Assembly: GCA_942493245.1 (NCBI GenBank)
Contig: OW818685.1
Span: 2,170,001-2,234,000, forward strand
DNA: 64,000 nt
Direction: 5' to 3'
Source of the DNA: DAOPYU01 sp942493245
GTDB lineage: Bacteria; Sumerlaeota; Sumerlaeia; UBA8349
Below, piece after piece: positions 35,645 to 45,093 of this stretch. Under the pieces are notes generated by a model that was not told the DNA's origin, did no database searches, and worked only from the letters and a program-made list of their open reading frames with translations. The first letter of the stretch is position 1. Each line of letters begins with the position of its first letter. The position numbers and the translations under genes were made by a program.

Positions 35645-36358
35645 ATGCGGGGTTTCTGGTTCGCGGGGGTGTTGGGAGTATTGCTGGCAGGGTTGACGGG
35701 GTGTCAGAGTTTGCAGCCGCCCGCCGAGGAACTCGTCATGTATGGCGGTCGGGATCGGATCAAAACGCCCGAGCAGCATGCGGCTGACGCCAGATTTGTC
35801 CAGGAGATCGTTCAAAAGTTCGGGACACAAAAAAAAGGGAGCAATGTCTGTGCCGAACGGGGATGGCGCGCTTTTTATGAGGGCGAGTTGAGACTGGCCA
35901 TGAAGAGTTTCAATCAGGCCTGGTTGCTCGATCCGGGAAACCCTCAAGCCTACTGGGGGTTCGGCGCCGTCTTGATGAAGCAGGGGGATTATCCGAAGGG
36001 ACTCGATATGTTGATCAAGGCATACGATCGGGACTCCACAAATCCCCGGATTGTTTCCGAACTGGCCTATGCTTACGCATTGAATGGACGCGGATATCTT
36101 TCTTACAAGAACGAGGACGATGCGATGTATTTGCGGTTGGCCGAGGAATACTTCAAAAAGGCCTGCCGGTTGGATCCGGCGTATCCCCTGCTCTACTCAC
36201 AGTGGGCGGAGGCCTTGTATTACAAGCGCGACTGGGCCGGCGCGTGGGAAAAAGTGATGAAGGCCGGAGCGCTCGGCGGGGAAGGGACCGTGCATCCTGA
36301 GTTGATCGAGAAACTTTCGGAGAAGATGCCGAATCCCTACGCGTCACCGGAAAATTGA
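35645..36358 (+). CDS. TPR-repeat lipoprotein
   Basis: 237 residues from the ATG at 35645, which follows agagga; an in-frame ATG at 35618 is less favoured. The lipobox is LTGC with Cys20, so the mature protein is membrane-anchored. Two to four TPR-like helical pairs follow (AFYEGELRLAMKSFNQAWLLDPGNPQAYW..., YFKKACRLDPAYPLLYSQWAEALYYK). It likely serves as a protein-protein scaffold. It lies in the middle of the sugar operon, 31-62 bases from its neighbours. Confidence 0.8.
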   Translation: MRGFWFAGVLGVLLAGLTGCQSLQPPAEELVMYGGRDRIKTPEQHAADARFVQEIVQKFGTQKKGSNVCAERGWRAFYEGELRLAMKSFNQAWLLDPGNPQAYWGFGAVLMKQGDYPKGLDMLIKAYDRDSTNPRIVSELAYAYALNGRGYLSYKNEDDAMYLRLAEEYFKKACRLDPAYPLLYSQWAEALYYKRDWAGAWEKVMKAGALGGEGTVHPELIEKLSEKMPNPYASPEN

Positions 36359-36395
36359 AATCTGGAATTCACCTTCGAAAGGTCAGGAGATGGCG

Positions 36396-37535
36396 ATGCG
36401 ACAGTTGAACATCGGAATGATCGGCTATGGTTTCATGGGCCGTGCGCATACGAACGCATACAAACGTGTGGCGGATTTTTTCCCGGAAGTGGACTGCCGT
36501 CCCGTTCTGAAAGCTGCGTGTGCCCGCAACGCCGAAAAGATCCAGGCGTTTGCCGAGCAATGGGGCTATGAATCGGTTGAGACCGACTGGCGCAAACTCG
36601 TCGAGCGTCCGGACATTGACGCCATTGATATCTGTGTGCCGAACAACCTGCACAAGGAGATTGCGCTGGCGGCGGCCCGGAACGGAAAGATGATTCTGTG
36701 TGAAAAACCGCTCGCCATGAATGTGGCTGAGGGGGAAGAAATGGTCGCGGCCATCGAGAAGGCCGGTGTGCCGAACATGGTTTGGTACAACTACCGCCGC
36801 GTGCCGGCGGTGTCGCTGGCCAAGGCCCTCATAGACGAAGGTAAACTGGGGCGGATTTACCACTACCGGGCTAACTTCCTCCAGGACTGGACCATCTCGC
36901 CCGATGTGCCGCAAGGTGGAGGTGGAACGTGGCGGCTGGACGCGGCGGCGGCAGGATCGGGCGTAACGGGAGATCTGCTCGCGCACTGCATTGATACGGC
37001 GCTCTGGTTGAACGGGGGGATCACGGACGTCAGTGCGATGACCGAGACATTTGTCAAGCAACGTGTCCACGCCGAAACGGGCGCCCTGCAACCCGTCGCG
37101 ATTGACGACGCTTGCGCGTTCCTGTGCCATTTCGGAAACGGATCGCTGGGGTTGTTCGAGTCCACCCGCTACGCGCGCGGCCACAAGGCCCTCTATACGT
37201 TGGAGATCAATGGCGAGTTCGCCTCGATCCGCTGGGATCTGTCCGACCTGCACCGTCTGGAGTATTTCGACCACCGCGACGAGGGAAAACTGCGCGGCTG
37301 GCGCTCGATCCATGTCAGCGACCACGGCGGCTCGCATCCCTATATGGACAAGTGGTGGGTACCGGGTCTCCAGATCGGATACGAGCACAGCTTCGTTCAC
37401 CAGGTCGCGGACTTCCTGCTCTCCCTGAAAAAGGGTGAGCCGTGTTCTCCCACTTTCCGGGAGGCTCTCGAAACACAGAAAGTCTGTGAAGCGGTCCTGA
37501 CCAGCGCAGCGAAGCGCAGCTGGATCGAGGTCTGA
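36396..37535 (+). CDS. Cytoplasmic Gfo/Idh/MocA oxidoreductase (copy C)
   Basis: 379 residues. The start at 36396 is preferred to the ATG six bases earlier because AGGAG is then spaced six bases away rather than touching. IGMIGYGFMG is the nucleotide-binding motif and LCEKPLAM the catalytic EKP; GSGVTGDLLAHCIDTALWL gives the DLxxHxxD motif. There is no Tat or Sec signal, in contrast to copies A and B. It resembles inositol/sugar dehydrogenases. As an intracellular partner of the periplasmic copies it could re-reduce an imported 3-keto sugar; this is inference. Confidence 0.87.
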   Translation: MRQLNIGMIGYGFMGRAHTNAYKRVADFFPEVDCRPVLKAACARNAEKIQAFAEQWGYESVETDWRKLVERPDIDAIDICVPNNLHKEIALAAARNGKMILCEKPLAMNVAEGEEMVAAIEKAGVPNMVWYNYRRVPAVSLAKALIDEGKLGRIYHYRANFLQDWTISPDVPQGGGGTWRLDAAAAGSGVTGDLLAHCIDTALWLNGGITDVSAMTETFVKQRVHAETGALQPVAIDDACAFLCHFGNGSLGLFESTRYARGHKALYTLEINGEFASIRWDLSDLHRLEYFDHRDEGKLRGWRSIHVSDHGGSHPYMDKWWVPGLQIGYEHSFVHQVADFLLSLKKGEPCSPTFREALETQKVCEAVLTSAAKRSWIEV

Positions 37536-37585
37536 GGAAAGAAAATCTCCAGCGACATCGGGAGAAATCATACAGGAGATTTCCC

Positions 37586-38440
37586 ATGCAATACGGCATC
37601 AACCTGCTCCTGTGGGCCGACACACTCAGCGACAGTCTGCTTCCTTTGCTCGATGACATCAAAGCGATCGGGTACGACGCCGTCGAACTCCCGCTTTTCG
37701 AATTCGATGTGGAAAAGTACGCCGCCTGGGGTGGCCATCTTGACAATGCCGGATTGGCGCGGAGCGCCGTGACGGTTCGCGGCGCCGCGGATAACCCGAT
37801 CAGTTCGGACCCCGCCGTTCGCGCTCTTTCCGAAGAGAACAACAAACGGGCGCTGGAGTGCGCGCAGGCGGCCGGGTGTAACTGCCTCATCGGTCCGATG
37901 CACTCCGGTCTGGGGGTCTTTTCGGGCGCTGGCCCGACGGCCGACGAGTGGAGATGGGGTGTCGAGAGTCTGCGTCCGGTGGCCGAGTATGCCGAGACAT
38001 GCGGAGTGACGCTGGCCCTGGAACCGCTCAATCGTTTCGAATGCTATTTTCTGAATACTGCCGCTGACCTGGCGCGGTTTTGCCGCGACGTAAACCACCC
38101 GCGGTGCCAGGCGATGCTGGATTCGTTCCATTCGCACATCGAGGAGAAAAACCCCGCCGAGGCGATCCGTTCGATGAAGGGGATGTTGCAGCACATGCAT
38201 ATCTCGGAGAACGATCGCAGTACGCCGGGTTCCGGGAATGTTCGATGGGATGAAACATTCGACGCACTGGCCGACATCGGATATGACAACATGTTGGTCA
38301 TTGAGGCGTTTGGCTTGCTGCTCGAAAAACTCGTCCCGACGGTCCGGATTTGGCGGCGGATGTACGAAACGGAAAAACAATTGGCCAGCGACGGTCTGCG
38401 CTTCATGAAAGAACAGGTCGAGAAGCGACGTTCTCGCTGA
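37586..38440 (+). CDS. D-tagatose/D-psicose 3-epimerase-like sugar epimerase
   Basis: 284 residues, close to the family's usual 285-295. Metal-site positions of ketose 3-epimerases are visible: Glu in LALEPLNRFE, Asp in MLDSFHSHIEE, His in HMHISENDR and Glu in LVIEAFG. It should invert C3 of a free ketose or act on a related keto-sugar in the cytoplasm. AGGAGA precedes the ATG with a seven-base gap. It is the last gene of the run 28700-38440 and is followed by a long hairpin. Confidence 0.83.
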   Translation: MQYGINLLLWADTLSDSLLPLLDDIKAIGYDAVELPLFEFDVEKYAAWGGHLDNAGLARSAVTVRGAADNPISSDPAVRALSEENNKRALECAQAAGCNCLIGPMHSGLGVFSGAGPTADEWRWGVESLRPVAEYAETCGVTLALEPLNRFECYFLNTAADLARFCRDVNHPRCQAMLDSFHSHIEEKNPAEAIRSMKGMLQHMHISENDRSTPGSGNVRWDETFDALADIGYDNMLVIEAFGLLLEKLVPTVRIWRRMYETEKQLASDGLRFMKEQVEKRRSR

Positions 38441-38470
38441 ACCCGCTTTTGATTGTGGCGTTACAGAGGG

Positions 38471-38513
38471 AACAGTACTCCCTGGCCGCTGGTACCGGCC
38501 AGGGAGTACTGTT
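38471..38513. terminator. Hairpin at the end of the sugar operon, no U-run
   Basis: A perfect 17-bp stem (38471-38487 with 38497-38513) with a nine-base loop containing GGTACC, 30 bases after the epimerase stop. No T-run on either side. Confidence 0.6.
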
Positions 38514-38555
38514 ATTGAAAAGATTCACAGGAGGAAATCGGGTTTTCTCTTTGCC

Positions 38556-38572
38556 TTGACTTTCGTGAAAGT
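38556..38572 (+). promoter_or_regulatory. Candidate lexA promoter/operator palindrome
   Basis: TTGACT (38556-38561) is a good -35 box, overlapped by the perfect palindrome ACTTTC-GT-GAAAGT (38559-38572), 80 bases upstream of the lexA start. The -10 region is weak. A palindrome on the -35 box of lexA is where an autorepression operator would be expected, but it does not match the E. coli or Gram-positive SOS boxes. Confidence 0.35.
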
Positions 38573-38652
38573 TTCGTCCATTGTGTTTTTGTCGAATGGA
38601 TGTGTGCGTTGAGGAGAATCGGGTTTGGAGTTGACGAGGGGGATGTGGAGTT

Positions 38653-39294
38653 ATGCCTCACTACTTGACAAAACGACAGCGCGAAATTCTCACCTTTCTC
38701 GACGATTTTATTGCGACAAAGGGGTATTCTCCCTCTCTCGAAGAAATATGTGCGGGTTTGGGGCTTTCGTCGTTGGCGACGGTCCATGTGCATCTGAAAA
38801 ACCTCGATGAAAAGCGGATGATCCGGCGAATGCCGAATCGGGGACGTTCCATCGAATTGACTCCGGCCGGTTTGAAGTGGCGGGCGCAGAAAACCGAAAA
38901 GAAGATGGCTGGGTGGGTCGAGGTTCCGCTCCTGGGCTTGGTCGCTGCCGGAACGCCCATTGAAGCGATTGAAACTCCCGAGATGATCACGGTTCCGCCG
39001 GATTTCGTACGCGGACGCGAGGCGTTTGTCCTCAAGGTCCGGGGGGATTCCATGATCAACGAGCAGATCCGGGACGGCGATTTGGTGATTGTCGAGAAAC
39101 GCGCAACCGCGGAAAATGGCGAAACTGTGGTGGCGTTGCTCGATGGTTCCGAGGCCACGGTCAAGAAGTTTTACCGTGAGCCGGATGACCGAGTGCGGCT
39201 CCAGCCGGCAAATGACACCATGGAACCGATCTTTGTGGCGCCGGAAGCGTGCGAGATTCAGGGCGTGGTGATTGGCCTGTTGCGCAAGTATTGA
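38653..39294 (+). CDS. lexA: LexA repressor
   Basis: 213 residues. The N-terminal winged helix (about 1-70) carries LTKRQREILTFLDDFI and GLSSLATVHVHLKNL. The C-terminal S24 peptidase domain has the cleavage site Ala99-Gly100 in LVAAGTP, catalytic Ser133 in GDSM and Lys171 in ATVKKF. It represses SOS genes and self-cleaves when RecA filaments form on damaged DNA. No other SOS gene lies nearby. An upstream palindrome may be its own operator. Confidence 0.95.
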   Translation: MPHYLTKRQREILTFLDDFIATKGYSPSLEEICAGLGLSSLATVHVHLKNLDEKRMIRRMPNRGRSIELTPAGLKWRAQKTEKKMAGWVEVPLLGLVAAGTPIEAIETPEMITVPPDFVRGREAFVLKVRGDSMINEQIRDGDLVIVEKRATAENGETVVALLDGSEATVKKFYREPDDRVRLQPANDTMEPIFVAPEACEIQGVVIGLLRKY

Positions 39295-39348
39295 GGCATT
39301 CACGTTACGCCTGAAATCTCAAAGCGAGTCACATTCTCTGTTTCTCAA

Positions 39349-42300
39349 TTAACGTTCCGCATACTCGGGTTGGCGTTCTTCCGAGCGTTCCTCGAAAAAC
39401 TGACGCGCCTGATAGACAAATGCTTCGAGCCGCAATTGCAGGTTCAGTTCCTGTTGCCCCGTATAGGCGGCGTGGAAGATCGGGATATTGTGGTGATCGC
39501 GGCGAACCTGCGTAAAGAGGGCCGAACAGATCGAGCCGGGCATACAGGTGAATGGCATCGTGTTGACAATGCCACAGACGCCTTCGTGGTGGATGAGTTC
39601 AAGCGATTTTCCAATGGTCAGGATGGCCTCACCGTAGAAACTGGAATCCAGGTAGGGTTTCGCCATTTCGAACAGTGTCTGGGGTCCGGCGTCCGGTTCC
39701 AGATCGAATGAGGAGTACGCCCGTTTTTCGTCCAGGTTCTGGACCCCCCGAGTTGCCAGGCCCTTGAGCGCCTTCAGATGATATCCACGGGCGCGATACT
39801 CCTGCCCTCGAATCTCATTCAGATAGTGGAACCATTCGCCCATCGTGGGGATCATGACCTCGGCGCCCAATTGTTCCAGGGTTCGGACCACGCTGTTGTT
39901 CGCATATTCGTTAGTCCGAACATAGACCTCCCCGACGACTCCGATGCGGGGACGGCTGGATGCGTCCGGGAGCCGTTCGATGGTTTTCCATCGGGTGGCC
40001 AGCTGTTTCATGGTCGCCCAGAGTGAATCGCTTCCGTGTGCGATGGCTTCCGAGACAGCCAGGACGGATTCCGCGAACAGGGCATCGCTCTCGCCGGGGT
40101 TTTTCTCATAGGGCCGGGTTTTCAGGAGCGCCTTTTCCAGAACATCCACACACACCACCGCCTGCCAGGCGTGACGCTCGAAATTCTTGCCGATGCTCGA
40201 CGTGGTTTCTATCCAATCGCTGCCCTGTTCCAGGGAGAGGATGGGAACTTCCTCGAACCCCAGTTTGTCGAGCACGTGGCGGTGCAGGGCGTGGTATTGG
40301 CCAAAACGGCAGGGGCCGTCAGCCGAGGCCATGAAGAAGGCTGATCGGTTGGGATTGAAGTCTGGACGGCGTGTTTGCCGCACCATGTCACCCGTAGTCA
40401 ACAGGCAGGGGTAACACTCCCGCCCGGATGTATGGCGGCGGCCCAGTTCCAGCGATTCCTCGTTGGAGGGGTCCATTGCCACGGCGTCAACCCCCATCGA
40501 GCGGAACGCGCCAGCCAGCGCATGCGCGTGGGGCGACATGCAGGGGATGTAGAGCCGACGGTGGTTTGAATAAACGCGGGGCGCTTCTTCCTCGGTCGGA
40601 CCGGTTTTCCGCCGCTCGCTCTCGAGGTTGCGCAGGGTGTCGAGAAACGCTTCGCATCGGGTCAGGAGGCCTGCGTCGGCGCTGTGTTCGTCAATCTCGA
40701 GTTGCAGATACGGTTTCCCCGCCATTTCCTGACGGAAGAAATCGAGAAGGAACGAATCTGGACCGCAACTGAAGTTCGTGACATAAACGCCGAACAAGTT
40801 CGGATTCTGGCGAATGAGAGCCGCCGATTTCATGATGCGCTGTCCGTAGCGCCAATAGACCTTTCGCCAGCGCTCGGGCAGCCGCAACGAACGGATGGGA
40901 AGCATTTCCATCGGGATCGGGAGAACCCCAAGACTCCGGAATTTCCGGGAGAGGTCCAAGTTCATGCCGGGGTCGCAGCCGTTGTAGGGACGCGAGACAA
41001 TTACGACGCTGGGGGTTTCAGGATCGAGGTTCTCGATAATCTCGCGTCCTCGTTCCTCGAGGGTTCGGTAGAAGTTTTCCTGAGCCGCCTGGGCCTGCCG
41101 CAACGCCCGGCGGATCTCCGTCTTGTTCGATTGCAGGATCTTGCCGTGCTGGATCAGTTCCTGTTCCAGATGCGGGTGTCCCCATTGGAAGTGGAGAACC
41201 GGACTGAACACCCGGATGCCCTGCGATTTGAAATCAATGGAACTGCGCATCGTGTAGGGGAGTGATTGAACCAGGGGGCAGTTGAAAACCGCAGCGTCCT
41301 TGGGACCGAAATCTTCATTCTCGGAATTCACCAGGCTGGGCAGAAAGATCAGATCGGGCGACTGCTCGATCAATTCCAGAACGTGTCCGTGAGCGATCTT
41401 CACCGGGAAACAGGTTTCGAACACCACTTCTTCGACCCCCCGGCGCACGACCGATGGGGTTGTGGTCCCGGAAAGGAGAATCTGGAAGCCCAGCGACTCG
41501 AAGAACGTTCGCCAGAAAGGCAGGACGTCGTAGAAAGACAACGCCATCGGGATACCGACGGTGCCCTTGATCTCGACATTCTTCTTCGGTTTGGAGATGG
41601 CGGATTCACCGAGCAGTAAGGCGTGGCGTTCGGCAAACAGGTCGGGCAGGTGGTCGCCGACCGACGAGTGACGGTCCACGTCGTATTTTTCGCACCGGCT
41701 TCCGGAGTAAACCGGGCGCTGTCCCTCAAATTGGACGCGCCGGATCTCACAGAGGTTGTCGCACGAACGGCAGATGAAAGAATTGATCTTGAAATTTTCC
41801 TGACTGAAGTGAAAACCCCGAAAACGCGTTTGAACAACTTCGCCTCGCGCCCGTGCCTCGAAGGCGCTTTGACGGGCCAGCAGCGCCGCGCCGATGGCCC
41901 CGGTCACTTCATGGTGGGGGGGAACGATCACCTCTTTGCCTGTCACTTGATTGAAGGCCGCCACCACGGCTTTATTGAAAGCGGTCCCTCCCTGAAAGAA
42001 AATCCGTTCGCCCACCCGTCGTTCGCCCACCACCCGGTTCAGGTAGTTGTGGACAATCGAGTAAGCCAGCCCCGCCAGCAGGTTTGACGTGGCGGCGCCC
42101 TGTTGCTGATGGTGGACCAAGTCCGACTCCATGAAAACGGTACACCGGTCCCCCAGACTCACCGGCGACTCGGCGTCCAGCGCCAGAGGGCTGAATTCCT
42201 CTTTCAATTCCACGCTGAGGCGCTCGGCCTGTTCTTCGAGAAACGACCCGGTTCCCGCCGCGCAGGCCCGGTTCATCTCGAAATCGCACACCGTCGCCTG

Positions 42301-43617
42301 ATCAATGCTGATGTATTTCGAGTCCTGACCGCCGATCTCGAAAATGGTGTCCACGGTTGGGTCAATCCAGATCGCGGCGGTTGCCTGCGCGGTAATTTCG
42401 TTACGAATGATATCGGCGCCCACCAACTCGCCGATCAGGTAGCGTCCCGATCCCGTGGTACTGACTCCGCAGACCTCGATTCGGTTCCCGATTTCCGCCT
42501 CAAGGTCGGCCAATCCTTCCTGGACCGCTTCGATGGGGCGGCTGGCTGTCCGCAGGTATCGTTTGGCCAACAGGCGCCCCTCTGCGTCCAGCCCGATTAC
42601 GTTGGTACTGATCGAACCGACATCTATCCCCAGATACGTTTCTATTTTTTGTTCTGAATCTTGAGTATCCAACGGGGGAACCTCATTGTCCGGAAGTCCC
42701 GCGTCTGTCAGGAAAGGACGCAAACAAGGCAGGCTGTGAGCCGAGTGGATTTTCGGCGCCTTCAGATACTCGCGCAGGGCCTGTACGCCCCGGAATTCGG
42801 TTCGTATGTTATGACTTTGCAAACGCCACGCGGCGCCGAGCGCGCCCAGGGTTCGGTGATGGGGGGGGACGATCAATTCTTCTGGTTCGAGTTCGAGTAC
42901 CTCGCGAAAGGCGCGGACCATTCCGGCGTTCGAGGCGACCCCGCCCAGAAAAGCCACTGGACGCTCGAATTCTTTTCCTTTGCCGACCGTCGAAACGAAA
43001 CTGCGCGCCAACGCCAGACAAAGTCCCATGGCGATGTCGGCCACCGGTGTAGCGACCTGTTGCAAGTGGATCATGTCGGATTTGGCAAACACACTGCACC
43101 GCCCGGCGATGCGGGGTGGAGTGCCGGATTCCAGGGCCAGTTTCCCGAATTCCTCTTCGATCGCAACCCCCAGGCGCGTGGCCTGCTGGTCCAGAAAGGA
43201 TCCGGTCCCCGCCGCGCAAAGCGAATTCATGGAAAAATCGCGTAAACTGGCATCTGCCAGCCCGGTGTTCGCCTCGAACACCAGGAGTTTGGCATCCTGT
43301 CCCCCAATTTCAATAGCGGTGGGAGTTTGGGGTGAAACCCGGCGCAAGCCAACGCTTTGCGCAACAATTTCATTGACGCTCTGGCCGCCCAGAATACGCG
43401 TCAGGTGACCCGATGCCGAGCCGGTAACGGCTACGCCCGCGACGGTGTCCTGGGGAAAACGGGATTCCAACTCTTCGAGCGCTTCGAGCGCGGTCTGATA
43501 GGTCTGGCCGTGGGTGCGCCGATAATCCTCGAAAAGTACCTGTCCCTGCGAGTCCAGGACTGAAGTCTTCAGGCTGACCGATCCGGCGTCTATCCCGAGC
43601 CAAATCTGATCCGCCAT
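39349..43617 (-). CDS. Double-domain acyl-CoA dehydratase activase (BadF/HgdC type) with DUF2229 region
   Basis: 1422 residues from the ATG at 43617, chosen for GGGAGGG nine bases upstream; the frame could begin 18 codons earlier. Two ASKHA ATPase domains run in tandem (about 3-290 from WLGIDAGSVSLK, and about 330-590 from YLGIDVGSIST). Each carries IEIGGQD or FEIGGQD and a cluster-ligating cysteine in CAAGTGSFL. The remainder is the DUF2229/HgdB-like region with many cysteines (FICRSCDNLCEIRR). Activases of this family use ATP to inject an electron into 2-hydroxyacyl-CoA dehydratases or benzoyl-CoA reductases, which fits an anaerobic or microaerobic cell. No dehydratase alpha/beta genes are adjacent, so the partner is unknown. 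Confidence 0.88.
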   Translation of the reverse strand: MADQIWLGIDAGSVSLKTSVLDSQGQVLFEDYRRTHGQTYQTALEALEELESRFPQDTVAGVAVTGSASGHLTRILGGQSVNEIVAQSVGLRRVSPQTPTAIEIGGQDAKLLVFEANTGLADASLRDFSMNSLCAAGTGSFLDQQATRLGVAIEEEFGKLALESGTPPRIAGRCSVFAKSDMIHLQQVATPVADIAMGLCLALARSFVSTVGKGKEFERPVAFLGGVASNAGMVRAFREVLELEPEELIVPPHHRTLGALGAAWRLQSHNIRTEFRGVQALREYLKAPKIHSAHSLPCLRPFLTDAGLPDNEVPPLDTQDSEQKIETYLGIDVGSISTNVIGLDAEGRLLAKRYLRTASRPIEAVQEGLADLEAEIGNRIEVCGVSTTGSGRYLIGELVGADIIRNEITAQATAAIWIDPTVDTIFEIGGQDSKYISIDQATVCDFEMNRACAAGTGSFLEEQAERLSVELKEEFSPLALDAESPVSLGDRCTVFMESDLVHHQQQGAATSNLLAGLAYSIVHNYLNRVVGERRVGERIFFQGGTAFNKAVVAAFNQVTGKEVIVPPHHEVTGAIGAALLARQSAFEARARGEVVQTRFRGFHFSQENFKINSFICRSCDNLCEIRRVQFEGQRPVYSGSRCEKYDVDRHSSVGDHLPDLFAERHALLLGESAISKPKKNVEIKGTVGIPMALSFYDVLPFWRTFFESLGFQILLSGTTTPSVVRRGVEEVVFETCFPVKIAHGHVLELIEQSPDLIFLPSLVNSENEDFGPKDAAVFNCPLVQSLPYTMRSSIDFKSQGIRVFSPVLHFQWGHPHLEQELIQHGKILQSNKTEIRRALRQAQAAQENFYRTLEERGREIIENLDPETPSVVIVSRPYNGCDPGMNLDLSRKFRSLGVLPIPMEMLPIRSLRLPERWRKVYWRYGQRIMKSAALIRQNPNLFGVYVTNFSCGPDSFLLDFFRQEMAGKPYLQLEIDEHSADAGLLTRCEAFLDTLRNLESERRKTGPTEEEAPRVYSNHRRLYIPCMSPHAHALAGAFRSMGVDAVAMDPSNEESLELGRRHTSGRECYPCLLTTGDMVRQTRRPDFNPNRSAFFMASADGPCRFGQYHALHRHVLDKLGFEEVPILSLEQGSDWIETTSSIGKNFERHAWQAVVCVDVLEKALLKTRPYEKNPGESDALFAESVLAVSEAIAHGSDSLWATMKQLATRWKTIERLPDASSRPRIGVVGEVYVRTNEYANNSVVRTLEQLGAEVMIPTMGEWFHYLNEIRGQEYRARGYHLKALKGLATRGVQNLDEKRAYSSFDLEPDAGPQTLFEMAKPYLDSSFYGEAILTIGKSLELIHHEGVCGIVNTMPFTCMPGSICSALFTQVRRDHHNIPIFHAAYTGQQELNLQLRLEAFVYQARQFFEERSEERQPEYAER

Positions 43618-44039
43618 GGAAAAGTCCCTCCCGGTTGTTGCGAAGATGTCCACGTCCGATGCGCGAGTCATGATATCGAGCTCAACCTTTCTTCAAGAAA
43701 TGCTTTCTGAAACGACCAGAAAGACTCTCGAATTCAAGAGCCAGATTCGTACCATTCTTTTTCGCACCGGTCCTGTCTGTGTTGCCTATTAAAGATAGTT
43801 GTCAAATAACGGGTTACAAATTCAGCACGAGCGCCGTTTCAAGTCGGATTTCTCTTTATCCGGACATTCGTTGCATTTGCGTGTGCAATAAATGTCAACC
43901 TCTGCGTTGCGACCGTCCCTTGAAGCGATTAATATCCCGCTCTTCTCCCCACATGTGGACCCACATGGTGAAAACACCCCTCCCGCCGGAGGAGAGTTTT
44001 CACTTTCCTTCCAATTCTATGGAGTCAGCCCGCGAGACC
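43618..44039. other. 422-bp gap between aldolase and activase genes
   Basis: It contains the aldolase hairpin (43968-44003) and A+T-rich sequence. I found no convincing promoter for the activase gene and no small gene. Confidence 0.5.
43968..44003 (-). terminator. Imperfect hairpin after the aldolase gene
   Basis: A 16-bp stem with two mismatches (gtgaaaac...gttttcac outer arms) begins 37 bases past the aldolase stop codon. There is no U-run. Confidence 0.5.
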
Positions 44040-45029
44040 TCAAAATTCTTCGATGGTCTTGTAGAAACCGAGGTAATCCTTGCTGCCGGTATCAAGGAAC
44101 TTGATCGCCTCGCGCGGATGCTCGTTGAACTGTCCGGTAATCATGTACGGTATATCGTACCCCCACTCGGTTGTTTCGCGCAAGGGGAGAAAGGCGTTCG
44201 TGATACAATTCAGGATAGGGCGAACATCGAATTTGGGATTGCGCAGGAAGCCCAGCAACAATTCCATCGGGCAGTTTCCGGCCCCGCGGCCAAGGCCATA
44301 GATCGTTGCATCCAGGTAGTTCACGCCGACGGTCAGGGCCTGGATCGTGTTGGCGAAGGCCAGCTGCTGATTGTTGTGAGCGTGGATTCCCACCTCTTTC
44401 CCCGCGCTTTTCATGATTTCGAGATACCCCAGGGCCAGATCGCGGGTGGTTTCCGGATACAGCGATCCGAAACTGTCCACCAGGTACATGACGTCCACAG
44501 GCGATTTGGCGATGACCTCAAGGCCGTCGCACAGCTCGCGCTCCGATACACGCGAGATGGACATCAGGTTCAAGGTCGTCTCATATCCCTTGTCGTGCGC
44601 ATCCTTGACCAGGTCCAGCGCCCCTGGAATCTGGTGGATGTAACAGGCCACCCGCACCATGTCAATCACACTCTGGTCCTTGGGCAGGATGTCTGTGTGG
44701 TAATCGGTCCGATGGGAGTCAGCCATGACCGACAGTTTGATGTTATGCGGATTATCTCCGACGATCCGGCGCAGATCGTCCTCTTTGCAGAATTTCCACG
44801 GGCCAAAGTCATTCGTTGAATAAACCTGTTGGGACGATTTGTATCCCAACTCCATGTAGTCCACTCCGGCGGCGGCAGAGGCGTCGTACACCGCGCGCAC
44901 AAAACCGTCTTCAAAGCGGGCGTCATTGATCAGGGAACCGTCTCGGACAGAACAATCGAGTACCTTGATGTCAGGGCGAAACTCCACAAGATTCCCCTTT
45001 GCTGCGTCGTCTCGATGATGTAATAGCAT
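44040..45029 (-). CDS. HMGL-type aldolase (DmpG-like TIM barrel)
   Basis: 329 residues. The fold is the HMG-CoA-lyase/4-hydroxy-2-oxovalerate aldolase barrel (Pfam HMGL-like): LDCSVRDGSLIND supplies the Arg-Asp catalytic/metal pair and VGIHAHNNQQLA the metal-binding His-x-His. These enzymes make or break carbon-carbon bonds next to a keto acid using a divalent metal. The substrate here is not predictable; the usual partner acetaldehyde dehydrogenase (dmpF) is absent. ATG at 45029 follows AAAGGAG. It lies on the same strand as the activase gene, but 422 bases and a hairpin separate them. Confidence 0.8.
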   Translation of the reverse strand: MLLHHRDDAAKGNLVEFRPDIKVLDCSVRDGSLINDARFEDGFVRAVYDASAAAGVDYMELGYKSSQQVYSTNDFGPWKFCKEDDLRRIVGDNPHNIKLSVMADSHRTDYHTDILPKDQSVIDMVRVACYIHQIPGALDLVKDAHDKGYETTLNLMSISRVSERELCDGLEVIAKSPVDVMYLVDSFGSLYPETTRDLALGYLEIMKSAGKEVGIHAHNNQQLAFANTIQALTVGVNYLDATIYGLGRGAGNCPMELLLGFLRNPKFDVRPILNCITNAFLPLRETTEWGYDIPYMITGQFNEHPREAIKFLDTGSKDYLGFYKTIEEF

Positions 45030-45062
45030 GAATCCTTGCTCCTTTCCAGACCTAGAACTCTT

Positions 45063-45093
45063 ATTTCAAACACGTTGGACTCGATCTTGTCAA
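45063..45093 (-). promoter_or_regulatory. Candidate aldolase promoter
   Basis: On the minus strand TTGACA (45088-45093) is followed after 19 bases by TGAAAT (45063-45068), about 35 bases before the start codon. The -35 box is perfect; spacing and -10 are weak. Confidence 0.4.

Noticed and set aside
43941..43968. Palindromic CCACATGTGG/CCCACATGG sequence near the aldolase hairpin
   Set aside because: Short and imperfect, with no second copy or link to a promoter; not enough to call an operator.
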